64,000 nucleotides of DNA from Hyperoodon ampullatus (lineage: Eukaryota > Chordata > Mammalia > Artiodactyla > Ziphiidae), in the NCBI GenBank assembly GCA_949752795.1, contig CATKHW010000008.1, forward strand, positions 1,860,001-1,924,000, written 5' to 3'. Shown piece after piece: positions 10,401 through 25,400 of the stretch. The notes beneath the pieces were generated by a model. The model was not told where the DNA came from and made no database searches. It saw only the letters and a list, made by a program, of their open reading frames with translations. The position numbers and the translations under genes were made by a program. Each line of letters begins with the position of its first letter. Positions within the stretch are counted from its first letter, which is position 1.

Positions 10401-13400
10401 CACTTGTCGTCAGTATGCTCCTTGAACCCTGTCATGACAAGGCTCCATGACTTTTTCATGACAATGATCCATGCCCTTTTCATCACAATGCTCCAAGACC
10501 CTTGTAATCACAGTGATCCCTGCCGTTTTCTTCAGAATGCTCCATGAGACTTCTCATCACAAGGCTCCATGGTCTTCTCATCAGAGTGCTCCATGCCCTT
10601 GTCATCACAATTCTCTATGACCCCTTTCATCAGAATACTCCATGAACATTTTAAGCTCAATGCTCCATGATCTTCTCATCACAATGCTCCATGACACCTC
10701 TCATCACAAAGCTCCATGACACCTGTCATCACAATGCTCCAGGCTCCTTGTCATTACAGTTCTCCATGACACTCGTCATCACAATTATCCATGGTCTTCT
10801 CATCACAATGCTCCACCGTCTTGCCATCACAATGATCGATGCCCTGGTCATCACAATGCTCCAGGTCCCTTGTCATCACAATTCTCCTCGTCCCTGTGAT
10901 CACAATGCTCCATGATATTTCTCATCACAATGTTACATGCTCTTTTCATCACAATGTTCCATGCCCTTGCCATCACAATGCTCCATGACCGTTGTCATAA
11001 CGATGCTCCAAGCCCTTGTCTTCACAGTGCTCCATTACCTTTGTCATCACATTCCTCCATGACACTTGTCATCACAATGCTGCAAGCCATTGTCATCACA
11101 ATGCACCATGATGCATGTCATCACAATGCTCCCTGACACCTGTCTTCACAGTAATCCATGACCTTGTCATCACAAAGCTACATTCCCTTGTCATCACAAG
11201 GCGCCATGCCCAATGTCATCACAATAATCCATGAAACTTGTCAGACCAATGCTCCATGCCCCTGTCATCACAATGCTCCATGCTCTTGTCATCACAATGC
11301 TCCATGACCCCTGTCATCACAGTGCTCCGTGAATCCAGTCATCACAATGCTTCATGACCTTTGTCATCACAATGGTCCATGAACTTTTCATCACTATGCT
11401 CTGGGACCCTTGGCATCACAATGCTCCATGACTTTGTCAGCACAATGCTCCATGACCCTTGTCATCACAATGCTCCATGAGCTTGTCAGCACAATGCTCC
11501 ATGCACTTCAGATGAAAATGATCTCTCACCACTGATATCACATTGTTCCATCACTAGTCATCACAATACTCCCTCACACTTGTCATCACAATGCTCCATG
11601 ATGCCAGTCATCACAATATTCCATGCCCTAGTCATCACAATGCTCCATGACCTTTTTCATCACAATGCTCAATACACATGTCATCACAATGTTCCCTGAC
11701 ACTTGTCGTCAGAATGCTTCTCGAACCATTTCATGAAAAGGCTCTATGCCTTTTTCATCACAATGCTCCATGGCCTTTTCATCACAATGCTCCATGCCAT
11801 TGTCATCACAATACTCCACAAGCTTGTCATCAGAATGCTCCATGACCCTTGTCATCACAATGCTCCATGACACCTGTCATCACAATGCTCCATGACACCT
11901 GTCATCACAATGCTCCATACCTCTTGTCATTACAGTTCTCCATGACGCTCGTCATCACAATTATCCATGGACTTCTCATCACAATGCTCCACCGTCTTGC
12001 CATCACAATGCTCCATGACACTTCAAATCACAATGTTACATGCTTTTGTAATCACTTTCTCCATGCACTTGTCATCTCAATGCTCCATGACACCTGTCAT
12101 AGCAAGCTTCATGTGCTTTTCATCACAGTGCTTCACGAACTTGTCATCAAAATTCTCAAAAGCGCTTGTCATCACAATGCTCCATGACCATTGTCATCAC
12201 AATGCAACAAGCCCTTGTCATCAAAATGCTCCATTACCTTTGTCATCACAATCCTCCATGACACTTGTCATCACAATGCTCCATGCCATTGTCATCACAA
12301 TGCACCATGACATAGGTCATCACAATGCTCCCTGACACCTGACTTCACAATACTCCATGACCTTTTCTTCACAGTGCTCCATGCCCTTGTCATCACAATA
12401 CGCAAGGCCCACTGTCATCACAATAATGCATGAAATTTTTCAGACCGATGCTCCATGCACCTGTCATCACAATGCTCCATGCACTTGTCATCACAATGCT
12501 CCATGACACCTGTCATCACAATGCTCCGTGACTCCAGTCATCACAGTGCTTCAAGACTTTGTCATCACAATGGTCCGTGCCCTCATCATCACAAGTCTCT
12601 GTGAACTTTTTCAACACAATGCTCCATGAACTTTTCAGCACAATGCTCTTTGACCCTTGGCATCACAATGCTCCATGCCATTGTCATCACAATGCTTCAT
12701 GAAGCCTCTCATCACATTGCTCCATGCCATTGTCATCACAAAGCTCCATGACGCTTGTCATCACAATGCTCGATGCACTTCTCATCACAGTGCTCCATGA
12801 CCATTTCATTACAATCCTCCATGACCCATGTATCACAGTGTTCCGTGTCCTTGTCATCAAAATGCTCCATGCCCACTCTCATCACAATAATCCATTGAAA
12901 ATTTACAGACAAATGCTCCATGCCCTTGTCATCACAATGCTCCATGACCAGTGTCATCACAGCGCTCCATGACCGCAGACAACACAATGTTCTGGGACTC
13001 TTGTCATCAAAATGCTCCATGACACTTGTCATCAAAATGATCCATGCACTTGTCATCCCAATGCTCCATGACACCTGTAATCAGAATGCTCCCTGACGCT
13101 TGTCATCCCAGTGCTCCATGACCCTTGACATCACAATGTTCCATGCCATTGTCATCACAGTGCTCCAAGAACCCTCTCATCACATTGTTCCATGCCCTTG
13201 TCATCACAAAGCTCCATGACGCTTGTCATCACAATGCTCGATGCTCTTCTCATCACAGTGCTCCATGCCCATATAATTACAATCGTCCATGATCCATGTA
13301 TCACCGTGTTCCTTGCGCTTGACATCACATTGCTCCATGCCCACTCTCATCACAATAATCCATGAAAATTTTCAAACAAATGCTCCATGCCCTTGTCATC

Positions 13401-16400
13401 AGAATGCTCCATTACCCGTGTCATAAGTATGCTCCATGACCCCTGACATCACAGTGTTCCACGGCCTCTCCATCACAAGGCTCCCTGACCCTTGTCATCA
13501 CAATTCCCCAAGACCCCTGTAATCACAATGCTCCAAGCCCTTGTCATCACGAAGCTCAATGACTTATGTCATCAGAATGCTCCATGGCCTTCTCATCACA
13601 ATGCTCCATGCCCTTGTCATCACAGTGCTGCAAGACCCCTGTATTCACAATGCTCCATGCCCCTTTTCATCTCAATTCTCCATGAACTCTGCCATTCCAA
13701 TGCACCATGCCCAAAATCATAATGCTTAATGTTATTGTCATCACAATGAAATCAAAATGCTACATGAGCTCTGTCATCACAATGCTCCAAATCCTTGTGA
13801 TCACAATGTTCCATAACACTTGTCATCACAATTCCCCATGATGCTCCTCATGACAATTATCCATGGTCTTCTCATCACAATGCTCCGTGACCTTTGTCAT
13901 CACAGTGCTCAATACGCTTGTCATCTCAATGCTCCCTGCCACTTTTCTCAGTATGCTTCTTGAACCCTGTCATGACAAGGCTCCATGCCTTTTTCATCAA
14001 AATGATCCATGCGCTTTTCATCACAATGCTCCAATACCCCAGTAATCACAGTGCTCCTTGCCCCTGTTATCACAAAGCTCCATGACCCATATCATCAGAA
14101 TGCTCCATGGCCTTCTCAACGCCATACTCCATGCACTTGTCATCACACTGCTCCCTGACACTTGTCTTCAGAATGCTCCCTGAACACTGTCATGAAAAGG
14201 CTCCATGCCTTTTTCATCACAATGCTCCATGAACATTCATCACTATGCTCCATGCCATTGTCATCACAATACTCCACAAGCTTGTCATCAGAATGCTCCA
14301 TGACCCATGTCATCACAATGCTCCATGAACCCTGTCATCACAATGCTCCATGACACCTGTCATTACAATGCTCCATGCCCCTTGTCATTACAGTGCTCCA
14401 TGATGATCGTCATCACAATTATCCATGGTCTTCTCATCACAATGCTGCACAGTCTTGCCATCACAATGCTCCCTGCCCTGGCCATCACAATGCTCCATAT
14501 CCCTTGTTATCACAATTCTCCACGTCCTTGTCATCACAATACTCCATGACACTTCTCATCACAATGTTACATGCTCTTGTCTTCACAATTCTCCATGCAC
14601 TTTTCATTGCAATGCTCCATGTCCCCTGTCATAGCAAGCTCCATGCACTTGTCATCACAATTCTTCACGACGTAGGCATCAAAATTCTTAATGGCCCTTG
14701 TCATCACAATCCTCCATGACACTTGGCATCACAATGCTCCACGCCATTGTCATCAAAATGCACCATGACATATGTCATCGCAGGGCTCCCTGACACCTGT
14801 CTTCACAATACTACATGACCTTGTCATAAAAATGTTCCATGCCCTTGTCATCACAATGTGCCATGCCCACCCTCATAGCAATAATCCATGAAACTTGTCA
14901 GACCAATTCTCAATGCCCCGGTCATCACAATGCTCCATGCCCCTGTAATCACAATGCTCCATGACCCCTCACATCATAATGCTCCGTGACTCCAGTCATC
15001 ACAATGCTTCATGACCTTTGTCCTCACAATGGTCCATGCCCTCCTCACACAAGGCTCTGTGATCTTTGTCACCACAACGATCCATGAAATTTTCATCACA
15101 ATGCTCTGTGTCCCTTGTCATCACAATGTTCCATGCCTTTGTCAGCACAATGCTCCATGAACCTTGTCATCACAATCCTACATGCGCTTCTCAGCACAAT
15201 GCTCCAAGACACATGTCATCACAATGTGCCATGCACTTATCATGACAATACACCACAACCTTGTCATCACAATGCTCCATAAAAGTTGTCATCACATTTC
15301 TCCATGAACTTGTCATCTAAATGCTCTCTCACCACTGATATCACAATGTTCCATCACTAGTCATCACAATACTCCCTCACTCCTGTCATCACAAAGTTCC
15401 ATAAACCCTGTCATCCAAATGCTACATGCCCTTATCATCACAATGCTCCATGACCACTGACATCACAATGTTCCATAACCGCTCTCAACAAAATGTTCCC
15501 TGATCCTTTTCATCAAATTGTTCCATGACCCTTTCATCACAATGCTCCCTGCCCTACTCATAACAATGCACCACACTCTTGTCATCAAAATGCTCCATGA
15601 CCTTTGTCAACACCAAGCTCCATGACCCTTGTCATCACAATGCTCCATGCCCTTGTCAGAACAGTGCTCCATGACCCTTGTCATCACAATGCTCCATGCC
15701 CTTGTCAGCACAGTGCTCCATGAACCTTGTCATCACAATGCTCCATGCCCTTGTCAGCACAGTGCTCCATGAACCTTGTCATCACAATGCACCAAGTCCT
15801 TGTCATCACAATGCTCCATTACATTTGTCATCACAAACCTCCATGACAATTGGCATCACAATGCTCCATGGCATTGTCATCACAATGGGCCATGACTTAT
15901 GTCTTCACAATGCTCCCAGACACCTGTCTTCACAATACTGCATTACCTTGTCATCACAATGCTCCATGCCCTTGTCATCACAATGCGCCATTCCCACTCT
16001 CATCGCAATAATGCATGAATCTTGTAAGACCAAAGCTCCATGCCCCTGTCATCACAATGCTCCTTGCCCTTGTCATCACAATGCTCCATGAGCCGTCATC
16101 ACAATGCTCCGTGACTCCTGTCATCACAATGCTTCATGACCTTACTCATCAAAATGGTCCATGCCCTCATCATGACAAGTCTCTGGGACTTTTGTCACCA
16201 CAATGCTCTATGAACTTTTCATCACAATGCTCTGTGACCCTTGTCATCACAATGCTCTATGCGTTTCTCAGCACAATGCTCCATGACTCTTGTCATCACA
16301 GTGCTCCATGAGCTTTTTAGCACAATGCTCCATGACCCATGTCATCACAATGCACCATGTGCTTGTCATCACAATGCTCCACATCCTTGTCATCACAATG

Positions 16401-19400
16401 CTGCATAAACTTTGTAATCACAGTGCTCCATGCACTTCTCATCAAAATGCTCTCTCAACACTGATATCACAATGTTCCATCACTCGTCATCCCAGTACTC
16501 CATCACCCCTGTCATCACAATGTTCCATGACCCCTGTCATCAAAATGTTCCATGCCCTTGTCATCACAATGCTCCGTGATGCATGTCATCAGAATGCTAC
16601 ATGTCCTTGCCATCACAATGCTCCATTACCCCTGTCATCACAATGCTCCATGACCACTGTCATCACAGCGATCCATGACCCCTGACAACACAATGATCCG
16701 GGACTCTTGTCATTGAAATGCTGCATGACACTTGTCATCACAATGATCCATGCGCTTGTCATCCCAATGCTCCATGACCCCTGTAATCAGAATAGTCTGT
16801 GACGCTTGTCATCCCAGTGCTCCGTGACCCTTGACATCACAATGCTCCATGCCATTGTCATCACAATGCTCCATGAACCCTCTCATCACATTGCTCCATG
16901 CACTTGTCATCACAAAGCTCCCTGACACTTGTCATCAAAATGCTCAATGCCCTTTTCATCACAATAATCCATGAACCTTTTCACACCAATGCTCCATGCC
17001 CTTGTCATCCAAAGTCTCCATTACCCGTGTCATAACAATGCTCCATGACCCCTGCCATCACAATGATCCACGGCCGCGTCATTACAAGGCTCCATGACCC
17101 TTGTCATCACAATTCTCCAAGACCCCTGTAATCACAATGTTCCATGCCCTTGTCATAACGAAGCTCCATGACTTATATCATCAGAATGCTCCATGGCCTT
17201 CTCATCACAATGCTCCATGCCCTTGTCATCACAGTGCTCCAAGACCCCTGTAATCACAATTCTCCATGCCACTTTTCATCTCAGTGCTCCATGAACACTG
17301 TCATCACAATGCACCATGCCCATCATCATAATGCTTCATGCTATTGTCATAAAAATGAAATCAAAATGTTCCATTACCTCTGTCATCACAATCCTCCAAA
17401 CCCTTGTGATCACAATGTTCCATAACACTTGTCATCACAATTCCCCATGACGTTCCTCATCACAATTATCCATGGTCTTCTCATCACAATGCTCCATGAC
17501 ATTTGTCATCACAATGCTCAATACACTTGTCATCTCAATGCTCCCTGACACTTGTCATCAGTATCCTCCTTGAACCCTCTCATGACATGGCTCCATGCAT
17601 TTTTCATCACAATGATCCATGCGATTTTCATCACAATGTTCCAAGACCACTGTAATCACAATGCTCCATGCCCTTGTCATCACAAAGCTCCATGACCCAT
17701 ATCATCAGAATGCTCCATGGCCTTCTCATCACCATGCTCCATGCCGTTGTCATCACAATGCTCCCAGACACTTGTCTTCAGAATGCTCCTTGAACCATGT
17801 CATGAAAAGGGTCCATGCCTTTTTCATCACAATGCTCCCTGCTTTTTTCATCACTATGCTCCATGCCATTGTCATCACAATACTCCACAAGCTTGCCATC
17901 AGAATGCTCCATGACACATGTCATCACAATGCTCCATGACCCCTGTCATCACAATGCTCCATGACACCTGTAATCACAATGCTCCATGCCCCTTGTCATT
18001 ACAGTGCTCCATGACACTCGTCATAACAATTATCCATGGTCTTCTCAGCACAGTGCTCCACGGTCTTGCCATCACAATGCTCCCTGCCCTGGTCATCACA
18101 ATGCAACTTGTCCCTTGTCATCACAATTCTCCACGTCCTTGTCATCACGATACTCCATGACACTACTCATCACAATGTTTCATGCTCTTGTCGTCACAAT
18201 TCTCCATGCACTTTTCATCGCAATGCTCGATGTCCCCTGTTATAGCAAGCTCCGTGCGCTTGTCATCACAATGCTTCACGACGTTGGCATCAAAATTCTC
18301 AATGGCCCTAGTCATCACAATGCTCCATGTCCTTGTCATCACAATGCTCCATGACCATTTTCATCACAATTCCCGAAGCAGTTGTCATCACGACGCTCCA
18401 TTACATTTGTCATCACAATCCGCCATGACACTTGGCATCACAATGCTCCATTACATTTGTCATCACAGTACTCCATGACACTTGGCATCACAATGCTCCA
18501 CGCCATTGTCATCACAATGCACCATGACATATGTCATCACTATTCTCCCTGACACCTCTCTTAACAATACTACATGACCTTGTCATAACAATGTTCCATT
18601 CCCTTGTCATCACATTGTGCCATGCCCACCCTCATAGCAATAATCCATGAAACTTGTCAGACCAATTCTCCATGGCCCTGTCATCACAATGCTCCATGAC
18701 CTTGTAATCACAATGCTCCATGACCCCTAACACCATAATGCTCCGTGAATCCAGTCATCACAATGCTTTATGAACTTTGTCATCACAATGGTCCATTCCC
18801 TCGTCATGACTATGCTCTGTAACACTTGTCATCACAATGCTCCATGCCTTTGTCAGCACAATGCTCAATACACTTGTCATCACAAAGCTCCATGATGCCT
18901 GTCATGACAATACTCCTTGCCCGTGTCATCACAATGCTCCATGAACTTTGTCATCACAATGCTCAATACACTTGTCATCACAATGCTCCCTGACACTTGT
19001 TGTCAGAATGCTCCTTGAACCCTATCATGAAAAGGCTTCATGCCTTTTTCATCACAATGCTCCATGCCCTTTTCATCACAATGCTCCTTGCCATTGTCAT
19101 CACAATACTCCACAAGCTTGTCATCAGAATGTTCCATGACCCTTGTCATCACAATGCTCCATGCCCCTTGTCATTACAGTGCTCCATGATGATCGTCATC
19201 ACAATTATCCATGGTCTTCTCATCACAATGCTCCACCGTCTTGCCATCACAATGCTCCATGACACTTCTCATCACAATGTTACATGCTCTTGTCATCACA
19301 ATTCTCCATGCACTTGTCATCGCAATGCTCCATGACACCTGACATAGCAAGCTCCATGGGCATTTCATCACAGTGCTTCACGACCTTGTCATCAAAATTC

Positions 19401-22400
19401 TCAATGGCCTTTGTCATAACAATGCTCCATGCCGTTGTCATCACAATGCTCCATGACCATTGTCATCACAGTGCTCCAAGACCTTATCATCACAATGCTC
19501 CATTACTTTTGTTATCAAAATCCTCCATGACACTTGGCTTCACAATGCTCCATTCCATTGTCATCACAATGCACCATGACATATGTCCTCACAATGCTCC
19601 CTGACACCTGTCTTCACAATACTCCATGACCTTGTCATAACAATGTTCCATGCCCTTGTCATCACAATGCGCCATGCCCACTATCATCACAATAATCCAT
19701 GAATCTTGTCAGACCAATGCTCCATCCCCCTGTCATCACAATGCTCCATGCCCTTGTCATCACAATGCTCGGTGACTCCAGTCATCACAATGCTTCATGA
19801 CCTTTGTCATCACAATGGTCCATGCCCTCATCATCACAGGACTTTGTGAACTTTGTCACCATAATGCTCCATGAAGTTTTCATCACAATGCTCTGTGACC
19901 CTTGTCAAAACAACGCTCCATGCCTATGTCAGCAGAGTGCTCCATGATCCTTTTCATCACAATGCCCCATGCGCTTGTCAGGACAATGCTCCATGACCCA
20001 TGTCATCACAATGTGCCATGCACTTGTCATCACAATGTTCCACAACTTTGTCATCACAATGCTCCATAAACCTTGTCATCACAAAGCTCCATGCACTTCT
20101 CATCAAAATGCTCTTTCACCACTGATATCAAAATGTTCCATCTCTAGTCATCACAATACTCCTTCACCCCTGTCATGACAATATTCCACGGCCTTGTCAT
20201 CACAAGGCTCCATGACGCATGTCATCAGACAGCTCCATGACCTTATCATCACAAAGCTCCATGCCCTTTTCTTCACAATGCTCCAAGACAACTGTAATCA
20301 CAATGCTCCATGCCCCTTTTCATCTCAATGCTCCATGAAATCTGTCATCACAATGAACCATGCCCATCATCATAATGCTTCATGCTATTGTCATCACAAT
20401 GAAATTAAAATGCTCAAAAAGCTCTGTCATCACAATGCTCCAAACCCTTGTGATCACAGTGTTCCATAACACTTGTCATCACAACTCCCCATGATGCTCG
20501 TCATCACAATTATCCATGGTCTTCTCATCACAATGCTCCATGACCTTTCTCATCACAATGCTCAATACACTTATCATCACAATGCTCCCTGACACTTGTC
20601 GTCAATATGCTCCTTGAACCCTCTCATTACAAGGCTCCATGCTTTTTCATCACAATCACCCATGCCCTATTCATCACAATGCTCCAAGACCCCTGTAATC
20701 ACAAAGCTCCATGCCCCTTTTCATCAGAATGCTCCATGAGACTTGTCATCACAATGCTCTATTACACCTGCCATCACAATACTCAATGAATATTGTCAGC
20801 ACAATGCTCCGTGAACTTCTGTTCACAGTGCTCCATGAACCCTGTCATCACAATGCTCCATGACCACAGTCATCACAACACTCCATGACACCAGACAACA
20901 CAATGATCCAGGACTCTTGTCATCAAAATGCTCCATGACACTTGTCATCACAATGATCCATGGCCTTGCCATCCCAATGCTCATAACCCCTGTAATCACA
21001 ATGCTCCATGACGCTTGTCATCACAGAGCTCCCTGACACTTGTCATCAAAATGCTACATGACCTTGTCATCACATGCTCCATGCGCTTGTCATCACAATA
21101 CTCCATTCCCATTGTCATCAAAATCCTCCATGAACCTTGGGTTCACATTGCTTCATGCTCTTGTCATCATAATGCTCCATGCTCCTTGAAATGAAAATGA
21201 TACATGACTTCTGTCATCACAATGCTCCAAATCCTTGTGATCACAATGTTCCATAACACTTGTCATCACAATGCTCCATGACCTTTGTCATCACAATGCT
21301 CAATACACTTGTCATCACAATGCTCCGTGACCCTGGTCATCACAATGTTCCATGCCTTTCTCAGCACAATGCACCATGACCCATGTCATCACAATTCTCC
21401 TTGCGCTAGTCAGCACAATGCTCCATAACACATGTCATAACAATGCTGGATATTCTAGTCAGCACAATGCTCCATGACATATGTCATCACAATGTGCCAT
21501 GCACTTGTCATCACAATGCTCCACAATCTTGTCATCACAATGCTCCATACACTTCTCATCAAAATGCTCTCTCACCAATGATATCACAATGTGCCATCAC
21601 TAGTCATTAAAATACTCCCTCACCCCTGTCATCACAATGATCCATGACCCCTGTCATCACAATGCTGTATGCCCTTATCATCACAATGTTCCATTACCCC
21701 TAACATCACAATGTTCCATAACCACTGTCATCAAAATCCTCCATGACCCTTTTCATCACAATGTTCCATGACCCCTGACATCACAATGTTCCATAACCCC
21801 TGTCATCAAAATGTTCGATGAAACTTTTCATCAAATTTCTCCATGACCCTGTCATCACAATGCACCTTGCCCTTCTCATCACAATGCACCACTCCCTTGT
21901 CATCAAAATGCTCCATGACCTTTGTCATTACAAAGCTCCATGACCGTTGGCATCACAATGCTCCATGCCATTGTCATCACAATGCTTCATGAAGCCTCTC
22001 ATCACATTGCTCCATGTCCTGGTCATCACAAAGCTCCACGATGCTTGTCATCAAAATGCTCCATGCCCTTCTCAACACAATGCTCCATGCCCTTGTCATT
22101 ACAATACTCCATGACCCATGTATCACAGTGTTCCATGCCCTTGTCATCACAATGCTCCATGCCCTATCTCATCACAATAATCCATAAAACTTTTCAGACC
22201 AAAGCTACATGCCCTTGTAATCACAATGCTCCTTTACACCTTCATGACAATGCTCCATTACCCCAGCCATCAAAATGATCCACGGCCTTGTCATCACAAG
22301 GCTCCATAACCCTTGTCATCAAAATGCTCCATGACACTTGTCATCACAATGCTCCATGCCCTTGTCATCCCAATGCTCCATGACCCCAGTAATCAGAATT

Positions 22401-25400
22401 CTCCGTGACGCTTGTCATCACAGTGCTCCATGACCCTTGTCATCACAATGCTCCATGCCTTTGTTAGCAAAATGCTACATGACCTTGTCATCACAATGCT
22501 CCATGTGCTTGTCATCAAAATACTCCAGTACCTTTGTCATCACAATCCTCCATGAAACTTGGGAACACATTGCTTCATGCCCTGGTCAACACAATGGTCC
22601 ATTCTACTTGAAATCAAAATGATCTATGACTTCTGTCATCACAATGCTCCAAGCCCTTGTGATCACAATGTTCCATAACACTTGTCATCACAACGCTCCA
22701 TTATGCCTGTCATCACAATACTCCATGCCCTTGTCATCACAATGCTCCCTGACATTTGTCATCACAATGCTCAATACACTTGTCATCACAATGCTCCCTG
22801 ACACTTGTCATCAGAATGCTCATTGAACCCTGTCATGAAAAGGCTCCATGCCTTTTTCATCACAATGCTCCATGCCCTTGTCATCATAAAGCTCCATGAC
22901 GCTTGTCATCACAATGCTCGATGCCCTTCTCATCACAATGCTCCAGGCCCTTGTCATTACAATCCTCCATGACCCATGTATCACAGTGTTCCTTGCCCTT
23001 GTCATCACAATGCTCCATGCCCACTCTCATCGCAATAATCCATGGAAATTTTCAGACCAATTCTCCATGCCCTTGTCATCACAATGCTCCATTAGACTTG
23101 TCATAACAATGCTCCATGAACCCTGCCATCACAATATTGCACGGCCTTGTCATCAAAAGGCTCCATGACCCTTGTCATCACAATGCTCCCAGACCCCTGT
23201 AATCACAATGCTCCATGCCCTTGTCATCACAAAGCTCCATGACCCATGTCATCAGAATGCTCCACGCCCTTCTCATCACAATGCTCCATGCCCTTGTCAT
23301 CACAGTGCTCCAAAAACACTGTATTCACAATGCTCCATACCCTTGTCACCAAAAAGCTCCATGACGCATGTCAGCAGAATGCTCCTTGGCCTTCTCATCA
23401 CAATGCTCCATGCCCTTGTCATCACAATGTTCCAAGACCCCTGTAATCACAATGTTCCGTGCCCCTTTTCATCAGTATGCTCCATGAGGCTTGTCCTCAC
23501 AAGGCTCCATGGTTTTCTCATCACAATGCTCCAGGACATTGTCATCACAATGTCTCAGCACCTTCTTATCAAAATTCTCAATGGCCCTTGTCATCATAAT
23601 GTTCCAAGCCCTAATCATCATAATGTCCCATTATCTTTCTCATCACAATCCTCCATGATACTTGGCATCACAATGCCCCATGCCATTGTCATCGCAATGG
23701 ACCATGACATATGTCATCACATGCTCCCTGATACCTGTCTTCACAATACTCCGTGACCTTTTCATCACAATACTCCAGGACCCTTGTCATCACAATGTGC
23801 CACATGCTTTTCATCACAATAGTCCACAACCTTGTTATCACAATGCTCCATAAACATTGTCATCACAATGCTCCATGCACTTCTCATCAAAATGCTCTCT
23901 CACCACTTATATCACAATGTTCCATCAGTAGTCATCACAATACTCGCTCACTCCTATCATCACAATGTTGCAGGACCCCGTCATCACAATGCTACATGCA
24001 CTTATCATCCCAATGTGCCCTGACACATGATATCACAAAGTGCCATAACACCTGTCATCAAAATGTTCCATGACATTTTTCATCAAATTGCTCCATGACC
24101 TTGTCATCACAATGCTCCCTGCCCTTCTCATCACAATGCACAACGCCCTTGTCATCAAAATGATCAATGACATTTGTCATCTCAAAGCTCGATGAGCCTT
24201 GGCGTCACAATGCTCCATGTCATTGTCAACACAATGCTCCATGAACACTCTCATCACATTGATCCATGCCCTTGTCATCACAAAGCTCCATGACGCTTGT
24301 CATCACAATGCTCGATGCTTTTCTCATCACAATGCTCCAAGCCCTTGTCATTACACTCCTCCATGACCAAGGTATCACAGTGTTCCATGACCTTGTCATC
24401 ACAATTCTCCATGTCCACTCTCATCACAATAATCCACGAAAATTTTCAGACCAATGCTCATTGCCCTTCTCAACACAAAGCTCCATTACCCCTGTCAGAG
24501 AAATGCTCCATGACCCCTGCCATCAAAATGCTCTACAGCCGTGTCATCACAATGCTCCATGACACATGTCATCACAATGCTCCAAGACCCTGTAGTCACA
24601 ATGCTCCATGCCCTTGTCATCACAAAGCACAATGACACATGTCATCAGAATGCTCCATGGCCTTCTCATCACATTGTTCCATGCCCTTGTCATCACAATG
24701 CTCCAAGACCCCTGTAATCACAATGCTCCATGCCCCTTTTCATCTCAATGCTCCATGAACCCTGTCATCACAATGCATCATGCCCATCATCATAATTCGT
24801 CACGCCATTGTCATCACAATGCACCATGACATATGTCATCACAATGCTCCCTGACACTTGTCTTCACAATACTACATGATATTGTCATAACAATGTTCCA
24901 TTCCCTTGTCATCACAATGTGCCATGCCCACCCTCATAGCAATAATCCATGAAACTTGTCAGACCAATTCTCCATGCCCCTGTCATCACAATGATCCATG
25001 GCCTTGTAATCACGATGCTCCATGAACCCTCACTTCATAATGCTCCGTGAATCCAGTCATCACAATGCTTTATGACATTTGTCATCACAGTGGTCCATTC
25101 CCTCGTCACCACAGTGCTCTGTAACACTTGTCATCACAATGCTGCATGCCTTTGTCAGCCCAGTGCTCCATGACCTTGTCATCACAATGCTCCATGCGCT
25201 TCTCAGCACAATGCTCCAAGACACATGTCATCACAATATGCCATGTACTTGTCATCACAATGCTCCATAAAACTTGTCATCACAATGCTCCATGCACTTC
25301 TCATCTAAATGCTCACTCACCACTGATATCACAATGTTCCATCACTAGTCATCACAATACTCCCTCACCCCTTTCATCACAATGTTCCATGACCAATGTC

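Noticed and set aside
12736..13074. Minus-strand frame rich in Met-Glu-His-Cys-Asp-Asp-Lys
   Set aside because: Reverse-strand reading of the same monomer; similar frames appear wherever stop-forming variants are absent.
23172..23756. Longest frame in the minisatellite (194 residues), His/Cys/Pro-rich
   Set aside because: Made wholly of the 24/25-bp repeat read in shifting frames and ending in the usual Asn-Ala-Pro stop. Monomers with CCATGC in place of CCATGA happen to keep it open.
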